DNA from: Paraburkholderia piptadeniae
Lineage (GTDB): Bacteria; Pseudomonadota; Gammaproteobacteria; Burkholderiales; Burkholderiaceae
Direction: 5' to 3'
NCBI RefSeq assembly: GCF_900007165.1
Contig: NZ_CYGY02000065.1
Coordinates: 18,286 to 82,285, forward strand
DNA: 64,000 nucleotides
In this document: positions 8,770 to 17,009 of the stretch, in pieces
How the letters are laid out: each line of letters opens with the position of its first letter
Numbering within the stretch: position 1 is the first letter of the stretch
Translations under genes and position numbers: made by a program
The notes under the pieces: generated by a model
Told to the model about the DNA's origin: nothing
The model's database searches: none
Seen by the model: only the letters and a program-made list of their open reading frames with translations

Positions 8770-10059
8770 ATGAATCGCGAGCCTGTCCTGCAGCACCCAC
8801 TGGTCCAACGTCTCATCGATGCCCGCAGCGTCACGGACGCCCTCTTCTCGGTCGTCAAACCCGAATACCTTTACGAGCGCCCGATCCGCGAACGTCATCG
8901 GATCGTGTTCTACATCGGCCATCTCGAAGCCTTCGACCGCAATCTGTTCGACGAACGGATAACCGCACTGCCCGCCTTCGCGCCGGAACTCGACAAGCTG
9001 TTCGCGTTCGGCATCGATCCCGTCGATGGCGGCTTTCCCACCGATCAACCTTCCGACTGGCCTTCGATCGACCTCGTCAGCGGCTACGGGAACAAAGCGC
9101 GCGAGCAGATCGACGGCAAGCTCAAGACGTTCGAGTTTGGCCATGGCGATATGGCAACGGGTTCGCCCGCACAACTGCTGCATGTCGCGATCGAACATCG
9201 GTTGATGCATGCGGAAACGCTCGCGTACATGCTGCATCAGTTGCCGCTCGAGATGAAGGCCGCGCCCGCGCGCAGCATGCAGGGCTCGCAACAGCTGCGC
9301 AATGTCGAATCATCGCCGATGCTACGCGTGCCCGCTGGCGAGGCCGTGCTCGGCATGCTGAAAAAGGAAGGCCGGTTCGGTTGGGACAACGAATTCGGCG
9401 AGCAGCGCGTGCATGTCGATACGTTCGAGATCGACCGCTACATGGTGACGAACGCCCAGTACCGCGAATTCATCGATGCGGGCGGCTATCGCGATCGCGC
9501 TTTGTGGAGCGAAAAAGATTGGGCGTGGAAGGAGGCCGAGGACATCTCGCATCCCGCGACGTGGTCGCAAAACGGCGATGACGAATGGACGCTGCGCACG
9601 ATGTTCGAGGACGTTGCGTTGCCGCACGATTGGCCCGTCTACGTGAGCCACGCTGAGGCGAGCGCGTACGCGCGCTGGACGGGCAAGACGCTCCCGACGG
9701 AAGCACAATGGCAGCGGGCGGCGCACGGCACGCCGCCCTCGGCTTCGGGCAACTTCGATTTCCGCAACTGGGACCCGCAAGCCGTCGATGCGTCGCCGGA
9801 CAACGTCAGCGCGTTCGGTGTCGAAGGCCAGTATGGCAACGGATGGGAGTGGACGTCGTCACTATTCGAGCCGCTGCCGGGTTTCGATGCGTTTCCGTTC
9901 TATCCCGGCTATTCCGCCAATTTCTTCGACGGACAGCACTACGTGCTCAAAGGCGGCTCGGCCCGCACTGCGCAATGCATGGTGCGGCCTACTTTCCGCA
10001 ACTGGTTTCAGCCGCGGTATCAGCATGTGTACGCCGGGTTCAGGTGCGTGCGGAACTGA
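8770..10059 (+). CDS. EgtB/SenA-like sulfoxide synthase (DinB + FGE-sulfatase domains)
   Basis: A 429-residue fusion of an N-terminal DinB-like helical bundle and a C-terminal formylglycine-generating-enzyme fold. The iron triad HX3HXE is visible as HRLMHAE near 147-153, with a further His in YIGHLEAF. The C-terminal half has typical FGE motifs (NEFGEQRVHVDTFEIDRYMV, YGNGWEWTSS, GGSARTA). EgtB couples hercynine with cysteine or gamma-glutamylcysteine in ergothioneine synthesis; the related SenA makes selenoneine. The methyltransferase partner EgtD and SenB/SenC are not in the window: the gene is followed at once by a hairpin and IS debris, so a downstream partner may have been displaced. ATG 8770 follows AGGAGACCCGGCGAA. 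Confidence 0.8.
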   Translation: MNREPVLQHPLVQRLIDARSVTDALFSVVKPEYLYERPIRERHRIVFYIGHLEAFDRNLFDERITALPAFAPELDKLFAFGIDPVDGGFPTDQPSDWPSIDLVSGYGNKAREQIDGKLKTFEFGHGDMATGSPAQLLHVAIEHRLMHAETLAYMLHQLPLEMKAAPARSMQGSQQLRNVESSPMLRVPAGEAVLGMLKKEGRFGWDNEFGEQRVHVDTFEIDRYMVTNAQYREFIDAGGYRDRALWSEKDWAWKEAEDISHPATWSQNGDDEWTLRTMFEDVALPHDWPVYVSHAEASAYARWTGKTLPTEAQWQRAAHGTPPSASGNFDFRNWDPQAVDASPDNVSAFGVEGQYGNGWEWTSSLFEPLPGFDAFPFYPGYSANFFDGQHYVLKGGSARTAQCMVRPTFRNWFQPRYQHVYAGFRCVRN

Positions 10060-10064
10060 CTAAT

Positions 10065-10101
10065 AAAGCGGAAGTTGATGTCAGATTTTGACTTCCGCTT
10101 T
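10065..10101. terminator. Hairpin after the egtB-like gene
   Basis: AAAGCGGAAGT and its exact reverse complement flank a 15-base loop just after the stop codon at 10059. The stem is followed by TTTAG only, so termination is plausible but not certain. It also coincides with the point where base composition drops. Confidence 0.55.
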
Positions 10102-10261
10102 AGTGCAAATTTCTTCAAAAATTGCTTTAATTTTTCAGAAAATGCCCTAACGCATCTTTGTGTCAACGTGATCTCGCACGAAATGAAACAGGCGAATTTC
10201 CTCTTCTGATCGAGCCACAACCTTGACACATTGAAAAACGCTTACGGTGGTAAATCGACGT

Positions 10262-10372
10262 CCTACGTAGGGCTGGCTGTACGTGGCGTTCGTGATCGAC
10301 TTGTTCGCTCGTCACATCGTTGGCTGGCGCGTCAATTCGTTGACGACCACGGATTTCGTTCTGAATGCCCTT
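10262..10372 (+). pseudogene. IS3-family OrfB fragment
   Basis: A short stretch translates to VAFVIDLFARHIVGWRV and TTDFVLNAL, the conserved segment around the first catalytic aspartate of IS3-family integrases. Nothing else of the element remains. It abuts an IS6 remnant on the opposite strand, so one insertion has cut the other. Confidence 0.75.
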
Positions 10373-10727
10373 AGGGGATCTCGTAGCTTGATCGCCCGAT
10401 GTTCCTGCTCAACCACCAGACTACTGAGATACTTGGACTGGCGGTTCTCGATTGGTGTGTCGATTGCGCGATACAGGTATTTCCATTGGCCATTAACCTT
10501 GATGTAGATCTCGTCGACGCGCCAGCTCTTGCCAACGGGTCCGCCTGTGGCGGCGAAACGCTTTTTCCAGCACCGGCAGCAGCTTGATGATCCAACGATG
10601 CACATGGCCGGACACCTTATTGCAACAGAACTAAGACACCCGCCCAGCAGTTCTACGCGTTAGACATCTCAGTAGTTCTAGTCATATCAGGCTTTTTTCA
10701 ACTACCAATTGTTATTGCGACAGAACC
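10372..10727 (-). mobile_element. IS6-family insertion sequence remnant with one terminal repeat
   Basis: The reverse strand reads WRVDEIYIKVNGQWKYLYRA and VEQEHRAIKLR, parts of an IS6/IS240-type transposase joined out of order, so the core DDE region is deleted. The terminal repeat GGTTCTGTCGCAATAA is present at its 5' end (10727 down to 10712). The sequence inside this end closely matches the DNA inside another IS6 end at 13846, in the opposite orientation. Confidence 0.75.
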
Positions 10728-10778
10728 GGAATGATCGGCATCCAGCACGTTATAGGGCTGTAACGTGGAAACAACATA

Positions 10779-10815
10779 AAAAATGGCCTCTACATAGAGG
10801 CCATTCCATTTTTGA
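10779..10815 (-). terminator. Rho-independent terminator of the 10.9-11.5 kb DoxX operon
   Basis: AATGGCCTCT and AGAGGCCATT flank the loop ACAT; on the reverse strand the stem is followed by TTTTTTATG. It lies about 60 bases after the small membrane-protein stop. Confidence 0.8.
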
Positions 10816-10864
10816 AACATCGATTCAAAACCTGAATCGTTTCATATAAAAGCGCATCCAGCAG

Positions 10865-11041
10865 CTATCGCCTCATCGCAGCGGCCCGAAGCATTGCTGA
10901 TAACGTAATTAGCCCTGCACCCAATGGGGGCCCATAGTCATAAAAACGCAAATGCCGCGCGAAGAAAATTGTGGAAGTTGAAATTACTATCAATACTACA
11001 GCTGCAATGATGGAAAAAACCAACAGAAAATCCTTATTCAC
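10865..11041 (-). CDS. Small membrane protein (58 aa), partner of DoxX-like protein
   Basis: A GTG start at 11041 overlaps the DoxX stop (GTGA), with AAGGAG nine bases upstream, giving 58 residues. There are two hydrophobic segments (FLLVFSIIAAVVLIVI and GAGLITLSAML) separated by a short polar linker containing RHLRFYDYG. Its position, length and linker resemble the 62- and 64-residue proteins that follow two other DoxX genes at 26.5 and 27.3 kb, which have YRPLRxxDxFGL there. The function is unknown. The strict coupling suggests a complex with the DoxX protein in the inner membrane. Confidence 0.6.
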   Translation of the reverse strand: MNKDFLLVFSIIAAVVLIVISTSTIFFARHLRFYDYGPPLGAGLITLSAMLRAAAMRR

Positions 11042-11511
11042 GAATTACTCCTTGCGTCGAAATTTCCCCGCTTCCGCATTCCATCCCAAAACCAAAAAGG
11101 TTCTGCTTTGGCGCGACAAAAATTTGCATAGTACCCTCCGTACGCTAGCAACAGTCCTCCATTCAATAGCAACTCTTGAAAGCCGGTGAACAGTTCGCGC
11201 GGATCTGGCGAAACGAAAAGGTTGAGGAAGACAATGGTGACGCTGATGCCAGCCATTATGATCAATGCCAGCGGCACCCCGATGTTTAGCAGCAGCATAG
11301 ACCCAAGTACAACTTCCAAATATTTGATCATTTGGTAGAAGCCGATGTCCGCCATAGCCCCTATGTAGGCGCCCACTTTTCCTGCGTGGCTGAAATCCGG
11401 TACGTATCTGAAAATCACGAAATTTAGCCCGGAAGAGAGATAGTGGAAAGCGAAATATAGCCTCATCCACATGACGACGAACTTCCAAGGTGATTCATTT
11501 GCTATTTTCAT
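11038..11511 (-). CDS. DoxX-like inner-membrane protein (paralog 1)
   Basis: A 157-residue four-helix membrane protein. It shares the N-terminal block ESPWKFVVMWMRLYF and the C-terminal block LLLAYGGYYANF with DoxX-like proteins at 26.7 and 27.5 kb in this window. DoxX-fold proteins include thiosulfate:quinone oxidoreductase subunits and many of unknown function. AAAGGA precedes the ATG at 11511. The upstream SnoaL-like gene that belongs to this arrangement survives only as a remnant. The downstream 58-aa gene is translationally coupled. No catalytic role can be assigned. Confidence 0.75.
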   Translation of the reverse strand: MKIANESPWKFVVMWMRLYFAFHYLSSGLNFVIFRYVPDFSHAGKVGAYIGAMADIGFYQMIKYLEVVLGSMLLLNIGVPLALIIMAGISVTIVFLNLFVSPDPRELFTGFQELLLNGGLLLAYGGYYANFCRAKAEPFWFWDGMRKRGNFDARSNS

Positions 11512-11519
11512 CGCATTTT

Positions 11520-11672
11520 ATCCTTTCTTTGCGGATTATAAATTCTGCTATCGGCCTTTTACTCACGCTAACGACGGTCCGTTCCATATACGTCCACGCG
11601 TACCGTGGAGCCACGCATCGGCGCACGCGATGTTCTCAGGAGAGAGACTCCCCTTGATCATTCGACATCCTG
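11520..11672 (-). pseudogene. Remnant of a SnoaL-like membrane-anchored protein gene (5' end only)
   Basis: An ATG at 11672 with the ribosome site AAGGAGGCAGG starts MSNDQGESLS and then stops. The DNA aligns with the beginning of the intact gene starting at 22743 (MSNNQGVLSS, same ribosome site), including a degenerate version of its membrane anchor. The rest of the gene is missing and the fragment runs straight into the DoxX gene. Confidence 0.65.
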
Positions 11673-11800
11673 CCTCCTTAAACGGCATTGCGAAGAGTGA
11701 AACGCGTAGCCTTGTGATGCCATTGTTTTTGTATTCAATTTAGACTACTTAATAGTATGGTTTGTAACATCGTTTTGTAAATGCCGGGGAAACCCCCAAT
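11673..11800 (-). promoter_or_regulatory. Promoter region with palindrome GGGG-AAA-CCCC, copy of the 22.75-22.88 kb promoter
   Basis: The palindrome lies at 11786-11797, 114 bases before the SnoaL-remnant start. Reading leftward, the spacing, the TCTAAATTGAATACAAA stretch and the GAAGAGTGAAACGC stretch match the region upstream of the intact SnoaL gene at 22743. The copy is probably still an active promoter for the DoxX gene at 11038-11511. Confidence 0.6.
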
Positions 11801-11871
11801 AGGAAGATCGATCACCTCCGCGCGGTGGCCTGCCCTCGCCGACTGGTCCGGATAAACGTCTCCGCACTCGG

Positions 11872-11941
11872 TGTCGGCATCACCACGCGTTTCCAAGCGT
11901 CGCTGCTGCAGCAGAAAAGCCCGCATCTCGCGGGGTTTTTT
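11872..11941 (+). pseudogene. 3' end of a porin gene plus its terminator
   Basis: The forward strand reads NVSALGVGITTRF, matching the C-terminal NVTALGLGLATRF of the intact porin ending at 25976. The stop TAA has become CAA. A hairpin (CCCGC/GCGGG) with TTTTTT follows at 11920-11941, like the terminator behind the intact porin. Nothing upstream is porin-like, so this is a scar of a deleted porin gene. Confidence 0.65.
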
Positions 11942-12062
11942 CGATGCCGAATCCGAGCGTGGCCCTTGATGTGATCCTGACTTGCGTTCGCTGGTATGTG
12001 GCCTAGCCGTCAGCCTGACTCCGTGAAGTAGTAACGTCGCAGTAACAGAGTCTTCATCGATA

Positions 12063-12093
12063 AAAAAAGCCATCCCTCATCGATGGCTTTTTT
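12063..12093 (-). terminator. Rho-independent terminator of the chemoreceptor gene
   Basis: AAAAAAGCCATC and GATGGCTTTTTT form a 12-base stem 18 bases after the chemoreceptor stop. U-runs are available in both directions, so it may be bidirectional. Confidence 0.85.
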
Positions 12094-12111
12094 GTGCTTG
12101 AAGACTGTGAT

Positions 12112-13677
12112 TTAAATGGTGCGGGCGATCTTGAAGTTGGTAACCAATGCCTGTAAGCGTTCTGCTTCTGCATGAACGCCACGGGCTGCAGCAGCGGCCT
12201 CTTCGACCAAGGCTGCGTTGTGCTGGGTCACCGTATCGATTTCGCCGATCGCCTTGTTTATCTCCATGATGCCCCGGTGGCCGTCATCGGATGCATGAGT
12301 GATCTCCTCCATCAGGGTCGATACGTGTGCGAACTCACTCACCACCTCGTTGATTTTGGACCCAGCATCGTTCACCAGCTGAGATCCTTGGTCAACGCGG
12401 GTGACCGAATTGCTGACCAATTCCTTGATTTCTTTGGCGGCCGATGCCGAGCGTTGAGCCAGCGTGCGGACCTCTTGGGCGACGACGGCGAAGCCACGAC
12501 CTTCGTTGCCAGCACGTGCAGCTTCAACCGCCGCGTTAAGCGCCAAGATATTGGTCTGAAAGGCGATACCCTCGATAGTCGCAATGATGTCGGCGACTTT
12601 CCTGGATTGATCGGCAATGCCTGTCATGGTGGTCACGACCTCTTTCATGACCTCTCCACCGCCGTTTGCCAAATCGGACGTAGTCTGCGCGAGTTTGAGG
12701 CCCTGTCTGGCATTCGTCGCGTTGTTCTGCACGGTCGCCGTCAACTGCTGAATCGAAGCTACCGTCTGTTCGAGAGACGCCGCCTGTTCCTCGGTGCGCT
12801 GGCTCAGATTCTCGTTACCTGCCGCGATTTCGGATGCGCCGGTCAATACGGCCTCACTACCGGACCGGACCTGCTTTACGATATCCACGAGACTCTCATT
12901 CATGCGGCGAAGCGCACGCATCAATTGGCCGAGTTCAGTATCGGAATGTACCCTGACTTGTGACGTCAAATCCCCCGACGCAACTGCCTCGGCGATTTTT
13001 ACGGCGTCATTTAACGGGAAGACGATTGACGTGGCAACCGTGTTGCAGACATATACCGTCGCAATGATAGCGATACATATTACGGTGAATGTCAGCATGA
13101 GGGCCATATCATAGTCATGAATGGCCTTTTCCGCAGACTGATCTGCCTGTTTCTGAATGAAGTCCATGTGGGCGGTGAGCGTGTTCTCCGTGGACTTGAA
13201 AACAGCAAAGATCCTGGTGTTGGCGAGCGCCTGCTCGGTAGCAAAATCTGGATTATCAGACATTGCAAGAGTGTAGAGTTCTTTGTTGATCACCGCGTAC
13301 TCGGCAATTGCTTTCTTATCGTTCTCGAAATACTGACGATCCTCGCCCGGCAGCGCGTTCTTCTCATAGCGATTGACACCCTTTCTCAGCTGATCCAAGG
13401 CTTGGACCCGGATCGCAGCATTGGTATCTTTGGCTTGTTTGGAATCAGACAAGACCAGACCCAGCGTGGCGCGACGATCCGTACTGAGGGCCAGACGAAG
13501 ATCAGCAATCGTTTTGATTGACTCCATCCAATTCTGTTTGATGTCCAGTAGATGTGATTCAATCCGATGCGCTTGGAACAGAGCAACTCCCGCGGCACTA
13601 CACAGCAGCAGGATAACGATTGCGAAGCTAACAAACAGCCGGTTGCGTACTTTGAGATTGCGAAGAAGCCGTAGCAT
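12112..13677 (-). CDS. Methyl-accepting chemotaxis protein (Tar/Tsr type, 4-helix-bundle sensor)
   Basis: A 521-residue chemoreceptor. TM1 is near residues 14-32 (LFVSFAIVILLLCSAAGVA), followed by a periplasmic four-helix-bundle domain with the 4HB_MCP pattern DRRATLGLVL. TM2 is near 190-212, a HAMP domain follows (IVFPLNDAVKIAEAVASGDL), then the cytoplasmic coiled coil with the hairpin tip AFQTNILALNAAVEAARAG. It ends without a CheR/CheB pentapeptide. ATG 13677 starts MLRLLRNLKVRNRLF, the usual MCP start, although no strong ribosome site is seen; the frame opens upstream at 13752. A receptor inside a catabolic island may sense the island's substrate (inference). It lies between two outward-facing IS6 ends. 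Confidence 0.88.
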   Translation of the reverse strand: MLRLLRNLKVRNRLFVSFAIVILLLCSAAGVALFQAHRIESHLLDIKQNWMESIKTIADLRLALSTDRRATLGLVLSDSKQAKDTNAAIRVQALDQLRKGVNRYEKNALPGEDRQYFENDKKAIAEYAVINKELYTLAMSDNPDFATEQALANTRIFAVFKSTENTLTAHMDFIQKQADQSAEKAIHDYDMALMLTFTVICIAIIATVYVCNTVATSIVFPLNDAVKIAEAVASGDLTSQVRVHSDTELGQLMRALRRMNESLVDIVKQVRSGSEAVLTGASEIAAGNENLSQRTEEQAASLEQTVASIQQLTATVQNNATNARQGLKLAQTTSDLANGGGEVMKEVVTTMTGIADQSRKVADIIATIEGIAFQTNILALNAAVEAARAGNEGRGFAVVAQEVRTLAQRSASAAKEIKELVSNSVTRVDQGSQLVNDAGSKINEVVSEFAHVSTLMEEITHASDDGHRGIMEINKAIGEIDTVTQHNAALVEEAAAAARGVHAEAERLQALVTNFKIARTI

Positions 13678-13845
13678 GTTTTTTTGTCTAGATTGATTGT
13701 ATAACCTTGGATTTCGGCATGAACCCTTTAAGTGTGGATAGGGGGCAAGCATGATTGTGGAATCTGATCTTATGTGTTAGTGCCAGACCTCGCGAGATCT
13801 ATCGATGCCTAAGGCAATGCTGATCAGGTCCATCACAGAACGACT

Positions 13846-13940
13846 GGTTCTGTCGCGATAGCGATTTCAGGTTAAGCAATGCCAGATATGACCAGGACTA
13901 CTTATGCTCTCAACGTATAGAACTACTCCACGGGAGTTTG
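13846..13940 (+). mobile_element. IS6-family terminal end (second copy, opposite orientation)
   Basis: GGTTCTGTCGCGATAG at 13846-13861 matches the end at 10727-10712 read on the other strand, and the next ~75 bases (for example GCCAGATATGACCAGGACTA) match its interior. No transposase remains. Together the two ends bracket the DoxX relic and chemoreceptor as inverted boundaries. Confidence 0.6.
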
Positions 13941-14274
13941 TCGGGCGCCGTTGTCTTTCATCTGCCCCGTGGCGATCATATGAGTCACCAGCATGGGCCG
14001 CGTCGCCCGAGCGCGACGCAGCACGGGGAGCCGAGGATGGCCGCCGTGCCCGGCTTTCCCGGCCCGTGGCTGCAGCGTCCGAATAGCGGCGTCGACTGAG
14101 CGAAAGTCGTGCATGGCGAGCAGTGCGTGCGCCTGTTCCAACCGTTGCGCGCGGCCGCGACGATCATCGGACTCACGCGCGCGAAGGCGATCGTCGATAA
14201 GGGCGAAGGGAAGGGCCGCGCAGGATTAGATAATGCGCCGGCAACGTTTTAGTGCGAAGGACGAGCGGTGTCGT
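13941..14274. other. Non-coding or decayed sequence
   Basis: A G+C-rich 330-base stretch with short open frames in several registers but no recognisable domain, ribosome site or repeat. Probably debris between the IS6 end and the MarR pseudogene. Confidence 0.4.
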
Positions 14275-14813
14275 TCACGCCGGTGCGCCAATGGCGCTGG
14301 AGGAACTCGGGCTGCCCCTCAGAGCAACTGCCGAGACATCGGCTGGCCCATGAGTCGCGGAATTAACAAGTAAGCGCTTGAGCAGCACAATGAAAATATC
14401 CGCTTCGTCCTCAGTTAAGAGGCTAATCAATTTTTTGTCAGTCGCCCCGAAAAGGCTGTAATTTTCGCCACCATGGCCACTCCGCTTCCCGTAAGCTGAA
14501 CACACAAGCAGCGACAGTCGTTTGGATGCCGAGATCTCGTCACAATTCCAGCGTCCATGAGACGCCGAGTGAGTCTGGATAGCGACCCCATATCGCAATT
14601 CAGCCGGCGGGCGAGCTGAACCTGCGTCATGAATTGCCGCCCAGCGAGGCATGCGACGACCTTAGCTTGTGCAAAGGAAATCCCAAGCGATGACTTCAAA
14701 TGTCGATCAGCAGACTCGGAGATCGCCTTGTCGATTTCAATCAAACGGGTTAGCCAATTTAAAGCTGGAGCTTCATCTACATGGCTTAGGGGTAGGTCCT
14801 CCTCGCTCTTCAT
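14275..14813 (-). pseudogene. MarR-family regulator, frameshifted
   Basis: The N-terminal 120 residues encode a MarR winged helix (FMTQVQLARRLNCDMGSLSR, then the wing SRHPNDCRC). The frame then hits a stop within 11 codons. Adding one A to the run of four As near 14469 restores a continuous frame: MVAKNYSLFGATDKK followed by LTEDEADIFIVLLKRLL, the usual MarR dimerisation helix, ending at 14275. The intact protein would be about 178 residues. Loss of this regulator could leave nearby catabolic genes derepressed. A sequencing error is possible, though the adapter at the contig end suggests Illumina data, in which homopolymer errors are uncommon. Confidence 0.75.
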
Positions 14814-14995
14814 ATCCGCTGCTCCTTCAAATGTGATCGGAACCAGTAGTTGGGTTTGCGCCTATACGTCCGGACACCACCTCCTACTATGTATGGTTGA
14901 TCATTCGGTCCTGCGCCGCTACCACATGCCCGGCGCACTGCGCTGAATTGCTCTCGGCTTGCGGGTTGAACGTTGCCGACGTCACTTGACTTCAT
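14810..14995 (-). CDS. Small ORF (61 aa) coupled to the MarR gene
   Basis: The ATG at 14995 lies immediately downstream of TATAAT (14996-15001, reverse strand), which would give a leaderless mRNA. The frame ends in a 4-base overlap with the MarR start (ATGA), which has its own AAGGAG. The sequence (REQFSAVRRACGSGAGPNDQ) matches no family I recognise. It may be a leader ORF or the decayed N-terminus of a gene. Confidence 0.3.
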   Translation of the reverse strand: MKSSDVGNVQPASREQFSAVRRACGSGAGPNDQPYIVGGGVRTYRRKPNYWFRSHLKEQRI

Positions 14996-15002
14996 TATAT
15001 AA

Positions 15003-15030
15003 TTCCAAATTGTATACTATAATTGGGATT
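15003..15030. promoter_or_regulatory. A+T-rich near-palindrome, candidate GntR/MarR site
   Basis: TTGTATACTATAA within an A+T-rich block just upstream of the TATAAT box serving the MarR pseudogene. TTGTATACAA-like sites are used by several FCD-type GntR regulators. Assignment is tentative. Confidence 0.35.
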
Positions 15031-15103
15031 GGCAAAGAGGACCTCGTGGCACTTTCTGAGCTTGATGGGGGTGACTTTGCTACTGTATACCCGTGAAGAC
15101 CAC

Positions 15104-15136
15104 GGCAGCGATGACGAAAACATGCTCATCGCTGCC
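15104..15136 (-). terminator. Hairpin downstream of the porin pseudogene
   Basis: GGCAGCGATGA and TCATCGCTGCC form a perfect 11-base stem with an 11-base loop, 17 bases past the porin stop at 15153. The T-rich tail is weak. Confidence 0.6.
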
Positions 15137-15152
15137 GTTTCTCAATGAAGCA

Positions 15153-16345
15153 TTAGAATCGATGCATCATGCCAAGCTGGAAGACTGACTGGATATTGCC
15201 GCTTGCTACGATGTTCCCGGTTTCTGCGGCGTATGCGCCATTGGTGCGTCGATATACGCCAGCGGCATAGACCGAGGTGCGTCTCGACAACTTGTACGTC
15301 AACTGCAATGCGGCCCGGTTGATCACTACGTTCTTCAGCAACTCGTTACCATTTTCGTAGGTATAGGCGCCGCCGAGGTTCCAGGCCGGTGAGAAGTCGT
15401 ACCCGACGCCACTTGCTAGCGCGGAAATCTTGGCACCCGTATGGGTGTTGCGCGCCTCGCTGTATATGCCCGAGACGGTGAAATGGGCGTACTTCGTCCT
15501 TGCGCCCGCGAGCAGGTTGGTGATGCCACTATGTCCGTTGTTGACCGGCGCATAGTTCTGCTCAGTGTAAACAACAGCAGCACGCGTTTCCCCATTCCGG
15601 AAGTTGATCGCAGCGCTTTTTCCGGCCCCGTTGTCGAAGTCTCCCGCTGTGCCGCCGAGGCTATACATCACGCCAACCGACAGCCCTGCAAGCTCGTCCG
15701 AGACGACCTTGATGACATTCGACATCCGTTTGCCGCCGACACGATCCCAGTTGGTGGCCGCTAATCCTGTAATCTGGCCGTTCGTTGTGACAGGTGCGAA
15801 CGGCCCGCCTGCGACGGCACCAGCAATCTGAGCTAAACCTGAAACGCCGAGCAGGTCGGCACTGAAGCTACCGGTCCGGAAGTTGAGCATACCGCCAGTG
15901 ATGCCCGTCGCGGGATCGATACCGCCGAGCAGGTAATAGTCGAAGGCGAAGAGTCATTCTGCGGTCCTAGGCGGAAGCTGCCAATCCTTGCTTGACTGAG
16001 CCCGACCCACGACGACTTCTCGAACATCGCGCCGCGCGACTGCGGATCAAGCCCCTGTGCTCAGGCTGATCATCGAGTCGAGGCTGAAGTTGGTGCGCAG
16101 GCCCCGCCATGTCCTCGCTCCCGCGGAAGAAGAACTTGGTCGGAAAGATGGCGGAATCCTGCATTTGAAACAAACGTGCCCCACCTGAATCACGATAGGT
16201 AGCGACACCTTCGTCAAGGAATCCTCCAAACATGAGCTACTTTGCGCATGCGCGACCGTAATGCTCATGCAAACTGATGCGCATGCCAACGGCACCCTGG
16301 CCCATCGGTGTTTTCTCCCGGCCACTTGTGATTCATACATTTTCC
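15153..16345 (-). pseudogene. Gram-negative porin, multiply frameshifted
   Basis: Pieces of one general diffusion porin appear in order but in different frames. They are a signal peptide ending VAHAQSS, then EGVATYRDSGG, TKFFFRGSEDMAG and TNFSLDSMISL, then MFEKSSWVGLSQARIGSFRLG, then an open 250-residue C-terminal portion that ends LGMMHRF (terminal Phe for outer-membrane assembly). At least three frame changes are needed, so no full protein is made. It resembles the deleted porin at 46617-46987 (both contain NGAYAAE near the end). Together with the upstream flavin-reductase fragment it forms a mirror image of the flavin reductase-porin pair at 46 kb. Confidence 0.8.
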
Positions 16346-16441
16346 TGATTGTTATATGTGATCTCTGAAACCGACTGCTGGTGAGTTTGAAAACACGAGT
16401 ACGTGTATTTGTTACGCTGGTCCGTTTTCCTCCTGAAGAAG

Positions 16442-16800
16442 CTAAGCATCCAATGCGGCGTCGAGATTCCAGTTGGACACCCAAAGCAACTCGTGAATCG
16501 CGCGCGGCTGGTCCAGTGCCAGCTGTCCGGAGGCACCGGTGGAATAGAGAAGGGGGCCGATCTCGGCCTGACGAACGACCGGGCTCACCACGTTAGCGAT
16601 GAAGATGTTATGCGAGCCGGTTTCCATGACTTGCCCAATCTGGCATTCAAACGTTGTGAGGGCGTTGGCGAGGACCGGCAGGCCGGTCTCGCCCACCTTG
16701 CCAGTCGCCCTTCGCGAACTTCTCCTCCAGCGCGAATGGACCGGCGAATCGATTGGCCAGATCGAGCGCTGCCCACGGCAATACAATTACCGTGAACCGC
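16442..16800 (-). pseudogene. Flavin reductase (DIM6/NTAB family) C-terminal remnant, frameshifted
   Basis: Reading leftward, LDLANRFAGPFALEEKF in one frame continues as GLPVLANALTTFECQIGQVM and ELLWVSNWNLD in another. The frame change sits at TGGCAAGGTGGGC, where removing one C restores the reading. The end aligns with the intact flavin reductase at 45956-46501 (FHDMLWISNWGSD). The N-terminal half is missing. Confidence 0.7.
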
Positions 16801-16856
16801 GTGGCCGCCCTCGTTCTGTTTGGCGTGAAACGCTAGTGACGACCGCCCCTAAAGAA

Positions 16857-16891
16857 AAGCCTCTTAGCCGTCATGGCTCAGGGGCTTTTTT
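16857..16891 (+). terminator. Rho-independent terminator-like hairpin
   Basis: AAGCCTCTTAGCC pairs imperfectly with GGCTCAGGGGCTT around GTCAT and is followed by TTTTTT. No intact rightward gene ends here, so it is probably left over from a deleted gene. Confidence 0.55.
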
Positions 16892-16924
16892 CCGTCTGTA
16901 CTCGCCCTCACGCAGCATCGTACG

Positions 16925-17009
16925 CGTTTGCCCTAGTATAATGGTAGTCTTTTTTGCATACAACATTGTGATAATCGCATCTGTAACCCCAACATAAAGG
17001 AGACGTTAC
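16925..17009 (+). promoter_or_regulatory. Promoter and ribosome site of the TctC receptor gene
   Basis: TTGCCC / TATAAT-like boxes lie at about 16928-16942 (CTAGTATAATGG). AAAGGAG lies at 16996-17002, eight bases before the TTG start at 17010. The GGGG-CCCC palindrome seen at other island promoters is absent here. Confidence 0.5.

Noticed and set aside
13904..14229. Short frames on both strands (60-78 codons)
   Set aside because: No domain, no ribosome site, three overlapping registers; treated as debris.
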